Positions 49,867 through 59,907 are shown, counted from the first letter of the stretch. The stretch is 64,000 bases of DNA from Bacillota bacterium (GCA_023459335.1 JAEWUO010000020.1:133301-197300), one strand, 5' to 3'. The notes: generated from the sequence alone by a model not told the origin. A program made the numbers and translations.

Positions 49867-52431
49867 TTATTTCTTACTGTAAGGCGTATTATCCAGCGGC
49901 AGTTTGGTACGAAAAACGCCGTCGCGGTTGTAATACGCAAGCTGCACCGCCGGCGCGGTGGGGATGGAACAGATCTCGCCGACGCCTTTCGCGCCGCAGG
50001 CCAGATTGTCCTTTGATGCTTTGCCGACGATGATCGGGTGAAGCTCCGGCGTCATGTTCGCTTTGAATAGGCCCAGGGTTCCGAATCTTCGCGTGGGTTT
50101 TCCGTTTTCCAGCGGGAAGTCTTCGCTCAGCGCGTAACCGAGGCTCATGACTACGCCGCCTTCGATCTGCCCTTCGAGCGAAACGGGGTTGACCGCACGC
50201 CCGACGTCATGCGCCGCCGTGACGCAGGAAACGCGGTCGTCGTCGTCCAGCTCAACCACATGCGTCGCATAACCGTATGCGATGTGCGAGACGGGATTTG
50301 GCTTATCCGACCCCATGGGATCTGTGACGCCCTCGTATTCGCCCAGAAAGCTCCGGCCTTCCAGCGCATCCAGCGAACCAGCCGCATCCATCGCCTCTTT
50401 TACCAGTTTCGCTGCGCGAACAGCGGCCTCGCCCGTAAAAAGCGTTTGTCTGGATGCGGTGGTGTTGCCCGCGTTCGGCGCATTAGAGGTGTCCGGAACG
50501 TGATAGACGATCTGTTCCAGCGGCAGGCCGGTGATTTCCTTGACGAACTGCGTTTGAATCGTACCCATACCCTGACCGATGCAGGCGGCGGAGGAATGCA
50601 GGTGCAGCTTTCCGCCAAGTACTTCGATCCGGCAGCGGCCGATATCCGGCACGCCGACGCCGAGGCCGCTGTTTTTCATCGCGCAGGCGATGCCGGCCTT
50701 CGGGCTGCGCTCCATAATTGAACGAACCGCGTCCAGTGTCTCCACGAGGGCGGTGGTTTCGTCCGCAAACTGTCCGTTGGGCAAAACCTGACCGGGACGG
50801 ATTGCGTTTTGATAACGGAATTCGAACGGCGTTAACCCGACCATTTCTGCAAGCTGATTGATGTTGCATTCCGTAGCAAAGCAGCTCTGCGGCACGCCGA
50901 AGCCGCGGAACGCGCCGCCCGGCGGGTTGTTGGTGTAGTACGCATAACCTTCGATGTCTACGTTTTGATAATTATACGGCCCCGCAGCGTGCGTGCATGC
51001 GCGCTGCAGCACCGGCCCGCCGAGAGATGCATAGGCGCCGCTGTCCGCGAAAATGCGCGCGCGCATGGCGGTGAGTTTCCCCGTCTCGTCGCATGCGGTA
51101 GTGAAGTCCATCTCCATCGCGTGCCGTTTCGGGTGGACGAGCAGGCTGTCCGCGCGAGAAAAGCGAACCTTGACCGGACGCTTGAGTAAATAGCAGGCGA
51201 GCGCGGCGTGGTGCTGCACGCTCATGTCTTCCTTGCCGCCGAATCCGCCGCCGATCATCATCGCCGTGACGCGAACCTGCTCCGGCGAAAGCCCGAGCAG
51301 GGCGGCGCATTCCTTGCGCGTCTGATAAACGCCCTGATCGCCGCTAAAAACATGCACGCCGTCGCCTTCCGTTTCGGCGACCGCGCATTCAGGTTCCAGA
51401 AACGCATGGTCGGTAAACGGCACGCTGTAATGATTAGTCACCACGTGCGCGCTATTTTGAATCGCCAGATCGACATCTCCGCGTTTTACAAACTGAAATG
51501 AAAGCAGGTTGTCCTTTCGATCGAGATGTACGAGCTCGAAACCGTCTTTTCTCGCGTCCTCCGATGAAAGGATGGGACACAGCGGTTCGTACTCCGCCTT
51601 GACGGCGGCTTTTCCCGCCTCCAGCGCGGCTGCGTTTTCCGCGACGACGAGCGCGATGGCGTCTCCTAAAAAGTGCGTGATGCCGCCGACGGGGATCATC
51701 ACGTCGTAATCCTGAACAAGATGGCCGATCTTCTTTGCGCCTGGGACGTCGTCCGCGGTGAATACGGCGGCCACGCCGGGAACGGCCTTTGCGGCGGAGG
51801 TGTCAAGTGAGAGGAGCTTTGCGCGCGGATACGCGCTGCGTACGGCGGAACCAAGAAGCATGCCGGGCAGGTGTATGTCGTCGGCATACATGGCTTTTCC
51901 GAGCGTTTTATCGACGGCTTCGATTCGCCGTATGCTGTCTCCGACGCTGCCGGGCAGCTCGGTTTGCGGCACTTCTGTGTTTTCGCGAAAGAGTTTTGCC
52001 GAGAGGAGCACCGCGTCCTCGATTTTCTTATAGCCCGTGCAGCGGCAGATGTTGTTTTTAATCGCTTCTTTAATTTCCGTGCGGGAAGGAGAAATGTTCT
52101 GATCAAGCAATCCTTTCGCGCTGATGACCATACCGGGTGTACAGAAACCGCACTGCACCGCGCCGGAAACGGCGAATGCGTACGCGTACACGTTTTTTTC
52201 GCGAACGGAAAGCCCTTCGACCGTGACGATCGACTTACCGTCTAGTTTGTCCGTCTGCTGGACACAGGCTTTCGTAGCCTTTCCGTCGATGAGCACCATA
52301 CAGGTGCCGCACGCGCCTTCGGAACAGCCGTTTTTCACGCTGGTTAAAAGAAGCGTATCCCGCAGAAACGGAAGCAGCTTTTGATTTTGATCTACGGAAT
52401 AAGTTTGTCCGTTGACGGTGAGCAGCGCCAT
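49867..52431 (-). CDS. xdhD: Molybdenum hydroxylase, XdhD-like fusion (2Fe-2S plus molybdopterin parts)
   Basis: An 854-residue fusion. Residues 1-155 are the iron-sulfur subunit with both 2Fe-2S clusters (NGCSEGACGTC near 35, then CGFCTPGM and NICRCTGY near 95-135). The rest is the molybdenum catalytic subunit with IGGGFGGKED near 400, NNPPGGAFRGFGVPQ, IGQGMGTIQTQF and the catalytic glutamate in GAKGVGEICSIPTAPA near 820. There is no FAD domain. Such fused enzymes next to ygfK and ssnA belong to the selenium-dependent purine or xanthine hydroxylase group, so conversion between hypoxanthine, xanthine and urate is likely (inference). AGGGGG is six bases before the ATG. It is the third gene of ssnA-ygfK-xdh. 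Confidence 0.9.
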   Translation of the reverse strand: MALLTVNGQTYSVDQNQKLLPFLRDTLLLTSVKNGCSEGACGTCMVLIDGKATKACVQQTDKLDGKSIVTVEGLSVREKNVYAYAFAVSGAVQCGFCTPGMVISAKGLLDQNISPSRTEIKEAIKNNICRCTGYKKIEDAVLLSAKLFRENTEVPQTELPGSVGDSIRRIEAVDKTLGKAMYADDIHLPGMLLGSAVRSAYPRAKLLSLDTSAAKAVPGVAAVFTADDVPGAKKIGHLVQDYDVMIPVGGITHFLGDAIALVVAENAAALEAGKAAVKAEYEPLCPILSSEDARKDGFELVHLDRKDNLLSFQFVKRGDVDLAIQNSAHVVTNHYSVPFTDHAFLEPECAVAETEGDGVHVFSGDQGVYQTRKECAALLGLSPEQVRVTAMMIGGGFGGKEDMSVQHHAALACYLLKRPVKVRFSRADSLLVHPKRHAMEMDFTTACDETGKLTAMRARIFADSGAYASLGGPVLQRACTHAAGPYNYQNVDIEGYAYYTNNPPGGAFRGFGVPQSCFATECNINQLAEMVGLTPFEFRYQNAIRPGQVLPNGQFADETTALVETLDAVRSIMERSPKAGIACAMKNSGLGVGVPDIGRCRIEVLGGKLHLHSSAACIGQGMGTIQTQFVKEITGLPLEQIVYHVPDTSNAPNAGNTTASRQTLFTGEAAVRAAKLVKEAMDAAGSLDALEGRSFLGEYEGVTDPMGSDKPNPVSHIAYGYATHVVELDDDDRVSCVTAAHDVGRAVNPVSLEGQIEGGVVMSLGYALSEDFPLENGKPTRRFGTLGLFKANMTPELHPIIVGKASKDNLACGAKGVGEICSIPTAPAVQLAYYNRDGVFRTKLPLDNTPYSKK

Positions 52432-52473
52432 GAGATTCCCCCTGATAAAATTCGGTGGAATCATGCAGAACGG

Positions 52474-55443
52474 TCAGATCAGATATCCGTAATCCCGGAT
52501 GACCGCGCTGATGATTTTTTCAATGTCGGGATCGATTTTATTTTCGCCAAGCTTCACGGAGGCGACCTCATCCAGACGAAGCTTGACTTTTCCGCCGCCG
52601 AGTATGAGGAAGCCTTTGTTTTCACTCTGGTCGAATTCCCGCTCCGTTGAGAAGAGCGTGAGCTTTTCTTTGTAAGGCGCGCTGTCGTAAGGGCAGAACG
52701 CCGTGCAGTTGCCGCACTCGTTGCACATACGGTCGACATGGATGATCTGCGGCATATCCATGCCTTCGACTTCTATGGCGATATTCGCGCGGTTCGGACA
52801 GACCTGTACGCAGCACTCGCAGATGGTGGAGCAGGCAAGGCAGCGCTCCGTCTCACGGCCTGCGCTGTCGTAAACCGCCAGAGATCCTTGTTTTGCGAGG
52901 CAGTTGCCGGAACAGGCTTTCGACTCTTGCGGAATCGTGACGGCGTATTTACCCACGATCGCATCCGCGACTTTGCGCGCGTCCGCGATGGCTTCCACGA
53001 CCGTAGCCGGGCCGCGGTTTGCATCCCCGATGACGAACACGTTTTTTTCGCTGGTTTCGAGCGTATCGGGATTTACTTTTACCGCACCGCGTTCAGTGAG
53101 CGCGATGCCGCTGTCTATAAAATCCTTTGCGATCACTTTTTCGCCGATCGCCGAAACCAGAAGCGAGCAGGGGATCGCGACCAACTCGTCCGTTTCCACG
53201 GAGGAACGCCTGCCGCTTGCGTCCGGCTCGCCGAGCACGCATTTTTTACAGATCAGCCTGCCGTCCTTGATCGAAACGGGGCTGAGCAATTCCTGAAATT
53301 CGACGCCCTCTTCGAGCGCGAGCTGCAGTTCTTCCTCGTCCGCGGGCATATAGCGCCTTGTGCGGCGGTAAACGATGCTCGCGCTTACGACGCCGTTTAT
53401 GCGCTTTGCCGCGCGCGCGGCGTCCATCGCGGTATTGCCGCCGCCGACGATGACGACGTGCGCGCCGACATCTTTCAGCGTTTCGCATTTATACTGTTCC
53501 AGGAAATCGAGCACGTTCATGCTCTCGCCTTCCGGCAGTTTCAGATTACCGTGCTCCCAAGCGCCGGTTGCGAAGATTACGTGCGTAAATCCGTTCTTTT
53601 TTAGCTCTGCGACGCGGGGGGCAATGGTATTGACCTTGATCTGCGCACCCATGGTTTTCAGCAGGTCGACGTCCCTGTCCATGCCGTAATCGCCGATTCG
53701 GAACCCCGGAATCACATAACGTACGATCCCGCCGAGCTCCGCGCGCCGTTCGAATATGGTGACTTTCGCGCCCTGACGGCCGAGCAGATAGCCCGCCGCC
53801 ATGCCCGCCGGACCGCCGCCGACGATGGCGACGCTAGCGTCCGATTTTCCGGAGGGTTTCAATTGACCGATCAGGCTGTCGAATCCCTCGCGCGCGGCGA
53901 GCAGTTTCGCGTCGCGAATATGCACGCTCTCCTCATAGAATCCGCGCGTGCATTTATCCATGCAGCGGTGCGAACAGATGCGACCCGTGATGAATGGAAG
54001 CGGATTGCGTTCGAGGATGAGCTTCAGCGCTTCGGCATATTTCCGGTCGCCGACCAGACGAACATATTCTGGGATATCCTGCTGAATCGGGCAGCCGTGT
54101 TCGCAGGGTGCGATGAAGCAGCTGGTCAGCGGGACTTTTTGTTTGATTTTGCGGATGGGCAGCGGTTTAACGGACTTCCTGTGGCGTTCGTCCGTGCGGG
54201 CGGCGCGGGCGAGGTAAGCGACCTTGCCGACCGAAACGCCTTCGAACGGGCCGTATTCTTCTTTTGCCAGCTTTTCGGCGATCTGCTTGGCACGCTGGTA
54301 ACCGCCGGGCTTTAACAGCGTCGTGGCCAATGTAACGGGCCAGATGCCCGCGTCGTAGAGTTCCGCGATGTTGTAAAAATCCGCGCCGCCGGAGAAGGAA
54401 ATGCGGATTCTGCCGTCGAACTCGCGGCTGAGACGATGCGCCAGTTCAATGGTCAGCGGATAGAGCGAACGCCCGCTCATATATATCTCGGTTCCGGGCA
54501 GTTCGTTTCGCGCGATGCCGACGGGGAAGGTGTTGGTCAGCTTCAACCCGAACTGAACGCCGTTTCCGCAGGCGAGATCGATCAGGCGTTTGAACATCGG
54601 GATCGCGTCGCGGTACTGCAGATCGTCGTTAAAATGAAAATCGTCGAAGACCAGATAATCGTAACCCATGTCGTCCAAGGTCTTGCGCGCAAACTGATAC
54701 CCAAGCAGCGTCGGATTGCATTTGACGAACGTGTTCAGCCTTTTTTTCGTGATCAGATAGCTTGCGATGCGCTCGATCTCCTGCGGCGGGCAGCCGTGGA
54801 GCGTGGAGAGCGTGATCGAGGAGCAGATATGCGGCGAGATGCCGTCGATATATTTGGCGTCAACTTTAGTAAAGCGGCTCAGGTTCTCCTTTGCCCATGC
54901 GGAGCACGCTGCCCAGACGGGCGTGGCTGACGCATTCTTCAGGCCTTCGATAAAACGGTCGATCTTTTCGCTCGTGATTCCCTCGAAGTTATAGCCGACG
55001 CTCATATTGAACATGAACCCTTCGGGCCGGCCCAGATCGTATTCCCAGCTGAGCAGTTTGAGTGCGTACCATGCTTTCACATATTCGTCGAACGCCTCCG
55101 CAACGCGAAGTTCCGTCGACCATTCTACGTTATATGCTTCGTCCTCCGCGAGGATACATGGCTTTGATACGGGAAGATCCTCTCCGTCCAGCGTCTGTAC
55201 GGTTTTCAGTTCGAAAAAGCGACACCCCGCGTAATAGGCGGCGATCAGGTTCTGCGCCAGCTGCGTATGCGGGCCTGCGGCGGGGCCGAACGGCGTCTCC
55301 AGATGCTCGCCAAACAGGTCCAGCATTTTTCCCTTCGGCGCGATATACGGGCGGCGGACGCCGAATACGCTGCCATGTGTGCGCTCTTCCAGAATCCAGT
55401 TCATGAGTTCCGCAAAGGGGATCGGGGTCATTCGGTCGGACAT
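52474..55443 (-). CDS. ygfK: YgfK-family flavin/iron-sulfur oxidoreductase
   Basis: A 989-residue protein. Residues 1-430 resemble a dihydropyrimidine/dihydroorotate dehydrogenase-like barrel (PFAELMNWILEE, GPAAGPHTQLAQN, MSVGYNFEGITS). Next is a GltD-like region: CEHGCPIQQDIP near 444, CSHRCMDKC, VAIVGGGPAGMAAGYLLGRQ near 543, and VVIVGGGNTAMDAARAA. The C-terminus carries CLACSTICECCVQVCP and CNECGNCTAFCP clusters near 885-915. It is annotated in E. coli as a putative selenate reductase subunit, but its genome neighbours point to electron supply for purine catabolism. AGGAGG is seven bases before the ATG at 55443. Confidence 0.93.
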   Translation of the reverse strand: MSDRMTPIPFAELMNWILEERTHGSVFGVRRPYIAPKGKMLDLFGEHLETPFGPAAGPHTQLAQNLIAAYYAGCRFFELKTVQTLDGEDLPVSKPCILAEDEAYNVEWSTELRVAEAFDEYVKAWYALKLLSWEYDLGRPEGFMFNMSVGYNFEGITSEKIDRFIEGLKNASATPVWAACSAWAKENLSRFTKVDAKYIDGISPHICSSITLSTLHGCPPQEIERIASYLITKKRLNTFVKCNPTLLGYQFARKTLDDMGYDYLVFDDFHFNDDLQYRDAIPMFKRLIDLACGNGVQFGLKLTNTFPVGIARNELPGTEIYMSGRSLYPLTIELAHRLSREFDGRIRISFSGGADFYNIAELYDAGIWPVTLATTLLKPGGYQRAKQIAEKLAKEEYGPFEGVSVGKVAYLARAARTDERHRKSVKPLPIRKIKQKVPLTSCFIAPCEHGCPIQQDIPEYVRLVGDRKYAEALKLILERNPLPFITGRICSHRCMDKCTRGFYEESVHIRDAKLLAAREGFDSLIGQLKPSGKSDASVAIVGGGPAGMAAGYLLGRQGAKVTIFERRAELGGIVRYVIPGFRIGDYGMDRDVDLLKTMGAQIKVNTIAPRVAELKKNGFTHVIFATGAWEHGNLKLPEGESMNVLDFLEQYKCETLKDVGAHVVIVGGGNTAMDAARAAKRINGVVSASIVYRRTRRYMPADEEELQLALEEGVEFQELLSPVSIKDGRLICKKCVLGEPDASGRRSSVETDELVAIPCSLLVSAIGEKVIAKDFIDSGIALTERGAVKVNPDTLETSEKNVFVIGDANRGPATVVEAIADARKVADAIVGKYAVTIPQESKACSGNCLAKQGSLAVYDSAGRETERCLACSTICECCVQVCPNRANIAIEVEGMDMPQIIHVDRMCNECGNCTAFCPYDSAPYKEKLTLFSTEREFDQSENKGFLILGGGKVKLRLDEVASVKLGENKIDPDIEKIISAVIRDYGYLI

Positions 55444-55532
55444 ATGCGCCTCCTGGGTAAATTCATCATACGATTCTGTAAACCGGGAATCGGTTGCTTC
55501 TCCAACACGAGAATCTGCGGGCAACGAAGCCG

Positions 55533-56861
55533 TTATCCGTTGATCGACTTCCAGAGTCTGGCCGCGCTGTCCCGGCAGGCGTGCATGACAGACTTCTCAT
55601 CTGCAACCAGAACTTTTCGATCCTTCATCAGCACTTTGCCGTTGCAGACCGTGGTCACTACGCTTCGTCCGTTCATTCCGAACAGAATGTGTCCGTTAAC
55701 GTTGCCGCCGTCCATTGGCGTCAGCGGGTCGTAATCGGTCACGATCACGTCCGCATACGCGCCCTTTTTGAGCACGCCGAGCGGGCGCTCGAAGAAGCGG
55801 TTCGCGATGCGAGGATTGTTTTCAAACAGCATGGCGGGGATTTCACCCCAGGCTACGGTCGGATCGCAAAGGTTGTGTTTGTGAATGATGTTTCCGACTT
55901 TATAACTTTCGATCATGTCGTTTGTGTAGCCGTCGGTGCCGAGACCGAGCAGAATGCCCTCCGCAAACAGACGGATGACAGGGCCGCAGCCGACCGCGTT
56001 GCCCATATTGGACTCGGGGTTATGAACAACCATTGTATCCGTTTCCTTCAGCAGAGCCATTTCGGACGGACTGACGTGAACACAATGGATTGCGAGCGTT
56101 TGATTTCCAAGGATCCCGTTTTCAAACAGGCGCTCGACGATGCGTTTATTATACTTTTTCAGAGAATCGATCTGATCGCCCGGCCCTTCCGCAACGTGCA
56201 CGTGAAACCCCGTATAGGACGGGGTATGCTTCCGGCAGCGTGAGAGCGTTTCATCCGACAGGGTAAACGCGGCGTGCAGCCCCATCATACCTTTCAGCAT
56301 GTCGCTTTTATCAGCGGCAGCTTTTTGAATCATCCGTTCGTTTTCCAGAATTGCCTCGGCCGTCTTCGCTTCTCCGTCGCGGTCGGAAACTTCATAGCAA
56401 AGGCAGGCGCGGACGCCTAGTTCTTTCGCCGCGTCAGAAAGAGTATCCAGACTGCCGGGGATGTCATAGTAGCTCGCGTGATGGTCGAACACGGTCGTGA
56501 CGCCGTTTTTAATGCAGTCGATGTATACGGCGTAAGCGGAAAGTCGGTCATTTTCTTTCGTCAGCAGGCGGTCGATCTTCCACCACATGCCCTCAAGGAT
56601 GTCGTTAAAGTCATGCGGCTGATACCCTTTAATCGAGAGCCCGCGCGCAAACGCGCTGTAGATATGGTTATGCGCGTTGATCAGCCCGGGCATGATCACG
56701 CCGCCGTTTGCATCAATCCATTCGGCTTGCGGATATGCCTGGCGGAGCGCGTGCGCTTCGCCTACCTCGAGGATGAGGTTATCCTGAACGGCGACAGCGC
56801 CGTTTTCAAAATAACGGCCCTGATCTCTTGTGACGAGCCTGCCGTTTCCGATGAGCAGCAT
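55533..56861 (-). CDS. ssnA: SsnA-family amidohydrolase
   Basis: A 442-residue metal-dependent hydrolase of the chlorohydrolase/guanine deaminase-like superfamily. The metal ligands are visible: MPGLINAHNHIYSAF near residue 60 (HxH), FHVHVAEGPGDQ near 220, LAIHCVHVS near 255, and LLGLGTDGYTND near 310. It opens MLLIGNGRLVTRDQ, the family's start. Together with ygfK and xdhD it forms the set found in bacterial purine/urate degradation clusters. The reaction (deaminase or ring hydrolase) is not established. AAGGGAGG is seven bases before the ATG. It is the first gene of the operon. Confidence 0.93.
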   Translation of the reverse strand: MLLIGNGRLVTRDQGRYFENGAVAVQDNLILEVGEAHALRQAYPQAEWIDANGGVIMPGLINAHNHIYSAFARGLSIKGYQPHDFNDILEGMWWKIDRLLTKENDRLSAYAVYIDCIKNGVTTVFDHHASYYDIPGSLDTLSDAAKELGVRACLCYEVSDRDGEAKTAEAILENERMIQKAAADKSDMLKGMMGLHAAFTLSDETLSRCRKHTPSYTGFHVHVAEGPGDQIDSLKKYNKRIVERLFENGILGNQTLAIHCVHVSPSEMALLKETDTMVVHNPESNMGNAVGCGPVIRLFAEGILLGLGTDGYTNDMIESYKVGNIIHKHNLCDPTVAWGEIPAMLFENNPRIANRFFERPLGVLKKGAYADVIVTDYDPLTPMDGGNVNGHILFGMNGRSVVTTVCNGKVLMKDRKVLVADEKSVMHACRDSAARLWKSING

Positions 56862-56933
56862 AGGGGACCTCCCTTCACGTTTTCAGTTGTCACTTCTGCA
56901 ACCAAAGAGTATAAGAACTGCAAATACATATAG

Positions 56934-56962
56934 ATTATACTATACACAGGAATCAGGGGCAA
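56934..56962 (-). promoter_or_regulatory. Promoter of ssnA-ygfK-xdh
   Basis: On the minus strand TTGCCC (56957-56962) and a perfect TATAAT (56934-56939) with a 17-base spacer. The transcript start near 56927 gives a leader of about 65 bases. Confidence 0.75.
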
Positions 56963-57028
56963 TACGTGCAGGACCGAAATCAGAAAATATTTGTTGTCAT
57001 AATAATTTTGTTCAGCACTATTTTTTAC

Positions 57029-57057
57029 TGTACATTTTGCGGATTTCAAGGTATGAT
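57029..57057 (+). promoter_or_regulatory. Possible promoter of the threonine synthase-like gene
   Basis: TGTACA (57029-57034) and TATGAT (57052-57057) with a 17-base spacer. The leader would be about 105 bases. Confidence 0.45.
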
Positions 57058-57168
57058 AAATTGTGCATATGAGAAACATTATTATTGTAAGAAGCATGGA
57101 TCCGATCCTTCTGTCGGAAATTACACTAATTTAAGAAATCATATCAAACGATCTATTGGAGTAATGGG

Positions 57169-58404
57169 ATGAATCGCATTGCAGGTTACCGTTGTACGAT
57201 ATGCAAAAAAGAATATCCGTTTGAACCGGAACTGATGACCTGCCCGTCGTGCGGTGAAAAAGGTATCCTTGACATTGTTTATGATTACGCGCGGATCAGG
57301 CCAGTGCTTACCAGAGAATCGCTGAAGAAAGATCACGACAACAGCATGTGGCGTTACCGCGCCCTAATGCCGATCCGGGGCGAAGGATTAACGGATTTTC
57401 TTCGCATCGGCTGGACGCCCTTATATCGCTCCCTGAGGCTGGGGCGGAAGATCGGTCTAGATACACTGTATATTAAAGACGATGGGTTGAACCCGACCGG
57501 ATCGTTGAAGGACCGTGCGAGCGGCGTCGCAGTCGCAAAAGCGATCGAACTCGGTTATGAGACGATCAGCTGCTCTTCAACGGGAAATGCCGCGAGCTCC
57601 TGCGCTGGCAGCGCGGCTAGGATGGGGCTTAAGAGCGTCATTTTCGTTCCGGAACGCGCGCCGATCGGCAAGGTCGCGCAGCTGTTGATCTTCGGCGCGA
57701 ATGTCGTTTCAGTCAAAGGCGATTACCGGCAGACGTTCGAACTGAGCAAAGCCGCGATCGAAAAATGGGGTTTTTATAACCGCAACGCGGGCATCAATCC
57801 CGTGATGACCGAGGGAAAGAAGACCGTTGCGCTGGAAATTGCGGAACAGCTGCATTGGGAACCGACCGACTGGGTCGCCGTCTCCGTCGGAGACGGATGC
57901 ACGATCGGCGGCGTTTATAACGGATTTTACGATTTGCTGCAGCTTGGCATGATAGAACGCATTCCGAAGATACTTGGCGTACAATCTACGGGCTGCTGCC
58001 CATTTGTCGACGCGGACGCGCGCGGAGGCGCGTTGGAACCGACGCCGGAAAACACGCTGGCGGACAGCATCGCGGTCGGCGTTCCCCGAAATCCCGTCAA
58101 GGCACAGCGCGCGGTGCGGGAAAGCAGAGGCGCGTGGATCGCCGTTTCGGACGAGGATATTCTGGACGCGATGCGCCTTCTGGGCAGGGAAGAGGGCGTA
58201 TTCGGAGAACCGGCGGGCGTGACGGCGACTGCGGGAGTAAAGGCAGCTTTGGCAAAGGGAATGATCAAACCGCATGAAAGCGTAACGACTGTTTCTACCG
58301 GCAGTGGATTGAAAGACGTGAAAAACGCCATGCTTGCGGCAGGGGAGCCGTTTTTGTGCGAACCGGATCTCAAGGCGCTGGAAGCGAGCGAACGCATCCG
58401 CTGA
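57169..58404 (+). CDS. Threonine synthase-like PLP enzyme with zinc-ribbon N-terminus
   Basis: A 411-residue fold-type II PLP enzyme. The first 40 residues hold two pairs of cysteines (CTICKKEY and CPSCGEKG), a rubredoxin-like ribbon. The PLP lysine is in NPTGSLKDRASGV near residue 114, followed by SCSSTGNAASSCAGSAARMG, and the phosphate-binding region SVGDGCTIGG near 245. Threonine synthase (from phosphohomoserine) is the formal best name. However, the gene lies between purine-catabolism genes and a purine/nucleoside importer instead of with thr genes, and members of this fold also act as 2,3-diaminopropionate ammonia-lyase in urate clusters. A lyase role is therefore possible but unproven. 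Confidence 0.8.
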   Translation: MNRIAGYRCTICKKEYPFEPELMTCPSCGEKGILDIVYDYARIRPVLTRESLKKDHDNSMWRYRALMPIRGEGLTDFLRIGWTPLYRSLRLGRKIGLDTLYIKDDGLNPTGSLKDRASGVAVAKAIELGYETISCSSTGNAASSCAGSAARMGLKSVIFVPERAPIGKVAQLLIFGANVVSVKGDYRQTFELSKAAIEKWGFYNRNAGINPVMTEGKKTVALEIAEQLHWEPTDWVAVSVGDGCTIGGVYNGFYDLLQLGMIERIPKILGVQSTGCCPFVDADARGGALEPTPENTLADSIAVGVPRNPVKAQRAVRESRGAWIAVSDEDILDAMRLLGREEGVFGEPAGVTATAGVKAALAKGMIKPHESVTTVSTGSGLKDVKNAMLAAGEPFLCEPDLKALEASERIR

Positions 58405-58576
58405 TTTACAAGCGTTGCGCAAAACTTGGTGAAGTGAACGAACTCCTGTGAGGTTCTGCAGTTACATGTCGCTATGAAAACACTACATATTGAAATCGGA
58501 AAGAGCAAACCAACACGATATTGAGTATGAAAATCAGTTTTTTTGACAGTTGTCCGTCTTTCTTGCGAAATAACGG

Positions 58577-58605
58577 TTGTTTCACCGTTCAACTGGTGTT
58601 ACAAT
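58577..58605 (+). promoter_or_regulatory. Promoter of the BMP importer gene
   Basis: TTGTTT (58577-58582) and TACAAT (58600-58605) with a 17-base spacer. An inverted repeat AACGGT/ACCGTT overlaps the -35 box, a possible operator. Confidence 0.6.
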
Positions 58606-58632
58606 AAATCAAAATTTAACAGGAGGAAAAAC

Positions 58633-59826
58633 ATGAAAAAAATCATTGCTATTCTGGCTGTATTGGTCATGGCGTTTGCTCTGGTAGCCTGCGCAGGAAC
58701 CGGAAGCGGAGCCAAAGGCATCAAAATCGGCGTCATTCTCGTTCACGATGAGAACACCGGTTATGATTCCGCGCACATCGACGGCATCAAAGCCGGCGCA
58801 GCGGCTGCCGGTATCACGGATGATCAGATCATCTGGAAGTACAACATTCCGGAAGATGAAACCTGCTATGATACGGCGGTCGATCTTGTTGAGCAGGGCT
58901 GCAATTACGTCTTTTCCGACAGCTACGGTCATCAGTCCTATATGCAGCAGGCCGCTACCGATAATCCGGAAGTGACCTTCGTCTCTATGACGGGCGATCA
59001 GGCTGCGCTGAGCGGACTGAAGAACTTCAAGAATGCGTTCCCCCACACGTTTGAGTCCCGCTACGTGTCCGGCGTTGTTGCCGGCATGAAGCTCAAGGAA
59101 CTCATGGACGCCGGTTCCGTTACGGATCCGTACGTTGGTTACGTCGGAGCGTTCCCGTACGCCGAAGTGGTCAGCGGTTACACCGCGTTCTTCCTTGGCA
59201 TCCAGAGTATGGTACCGGACGCCCACATGGACGTCATCTATACAAACTCTTGGTATGACCCGACTGCCGAAGCCGAAGCCGCCAACGCTCTGATGGCGAA
59301 AGGCGCGCACATCATTGGTCAGCACGCCGACTCTACCGGCGCACCGTCCGCCGTTCAGACCGCTCTGGATGCGGGTTCGGTTGTATACTGCGTCGGTTAC
59401 AACATCGATATGCTAAAAGCGGCCCCGACCGCGGCACTGACTTCCGCACAGAATAACTGGGGCGTTTACTACACCTACGCCTTCAAGGCTGCCAAAGCCG
59501 GCGAAGACATCATGACCGACTGGTCCGAAGGATATGCGTCAGGCGCGGTTATGATCTCCACGCTTGGGCCGAGCTGCGCCGCGGGCACCGCAGAGAAAGT
59601 TGCCGAAGTGGAGGCCGCCATCAAGGACGGCACACTGAACGTGTTCGACTGCGCCAAATTCACCGTGGGCGGCGAGCATCCGACCAGCTACCTTGCGATC
59701 GACACCAACGGCGACTGGGCTGGCGACACCGGCGAAGCGATCGAGAACGGCATCTTCTACGAATCCAAACTTCGCAGCGCGCCGTACTTCGGCCTCCGCA
59801 TCGACGGCATCACCGAGTTGAGCTGA
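58633..59826 (+). CDS. BMP-family ABC substrate-binding lipoprotein
   Basis: A 397-residue extracytoplasmic lipoprotein: MKKIIAILAVLVMAFALVAC ends in a lipobox (LVAC) with the lipidated cysteine at residue 20. The mature part follows the BMP/Med fold that binds nucleosides: IKIGVILVHDENTGYDSAHI, YVFSDSYGHQSYMQQAA, PYVGYVGAFPYAEVVSGYTAF and GAHIIGQHADSTGAPS. AGGAGG lies five to six bases before the ATG. It heads the importer cluster with the ATPase and two permeases. Next to xdhD/ygfK/ssnA, the ligand is likely a purine nucleoside, purine base or urate-like compound. Confidence 0.92.
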   Translation: MKKIIAILAVLVMAFALVACAGTGSGAKGIKIGVILVHDENTGYDSAHIDGIKAGAAAAGITDDQIIWKYNIPEDETCYDTAVDLVEQGCNYVFSDSYGHQSYMQQAATDNPEVTFVSMTGDQAALSGLKNFKNAFPHTFESRYVSGVVAGMKLKELMDAGSVTDPYVGYVGAFPYAEVVSGYTAFFLGIQSMVPDAHMDVIYTNSWYDPTAEAEAANALMAKGAHIIGQHADSTGAPSAVQTALDAGSVVYCVGYNIDMLKAAPTAALTSAQNNWGVYYTYAFKAAKAGEDIMTDWSEGYASGAVMISTLGPSCAAGTAEKVAEVEAAIKDGTLNVFDCAKFTVGGEHPTSYLAIDTNGDWAGDTGEAIENGIFYESKLRSAPYFGLRIDGITELS

Positions 59827-59856
59827 ACCAGCCTCGTATTGACGAACTAAGAACAA

Positions 59857-59886
59857 GAGGGGAAGACGGTTCTCCGTTTTCCCCTC
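59857..59886 (+). other. Hairpin after the binding-protein gene
   Basis: A 13-pair stem with one wobble (59857-59869 with 59874-59886) and a TTCT loop. It lacks a T tract. It may protect the 3' end of the binding-protein message. Confidence 0.7.
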
Positions 59887-59907
59887 AAATCGAACTCAAA
59901 CTCATTG

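Larger units (their letters stand above)
56862..57168. other. Divergent intergenic region ssnA / PLP enzyme
   Basis: No gene is visible in this 307-base stretch. It carries one promoter for each direction (listed separately) in an A+T-rich setting. A purine riboswitch was looked for on both strands and not found. Confidence 0.6.

Noticed and set aside
56862..57168. Purine riboswitch before ssnA or the PLP gene
   Set aside because: No conserved three-way-junction core sequence was found on either strand.
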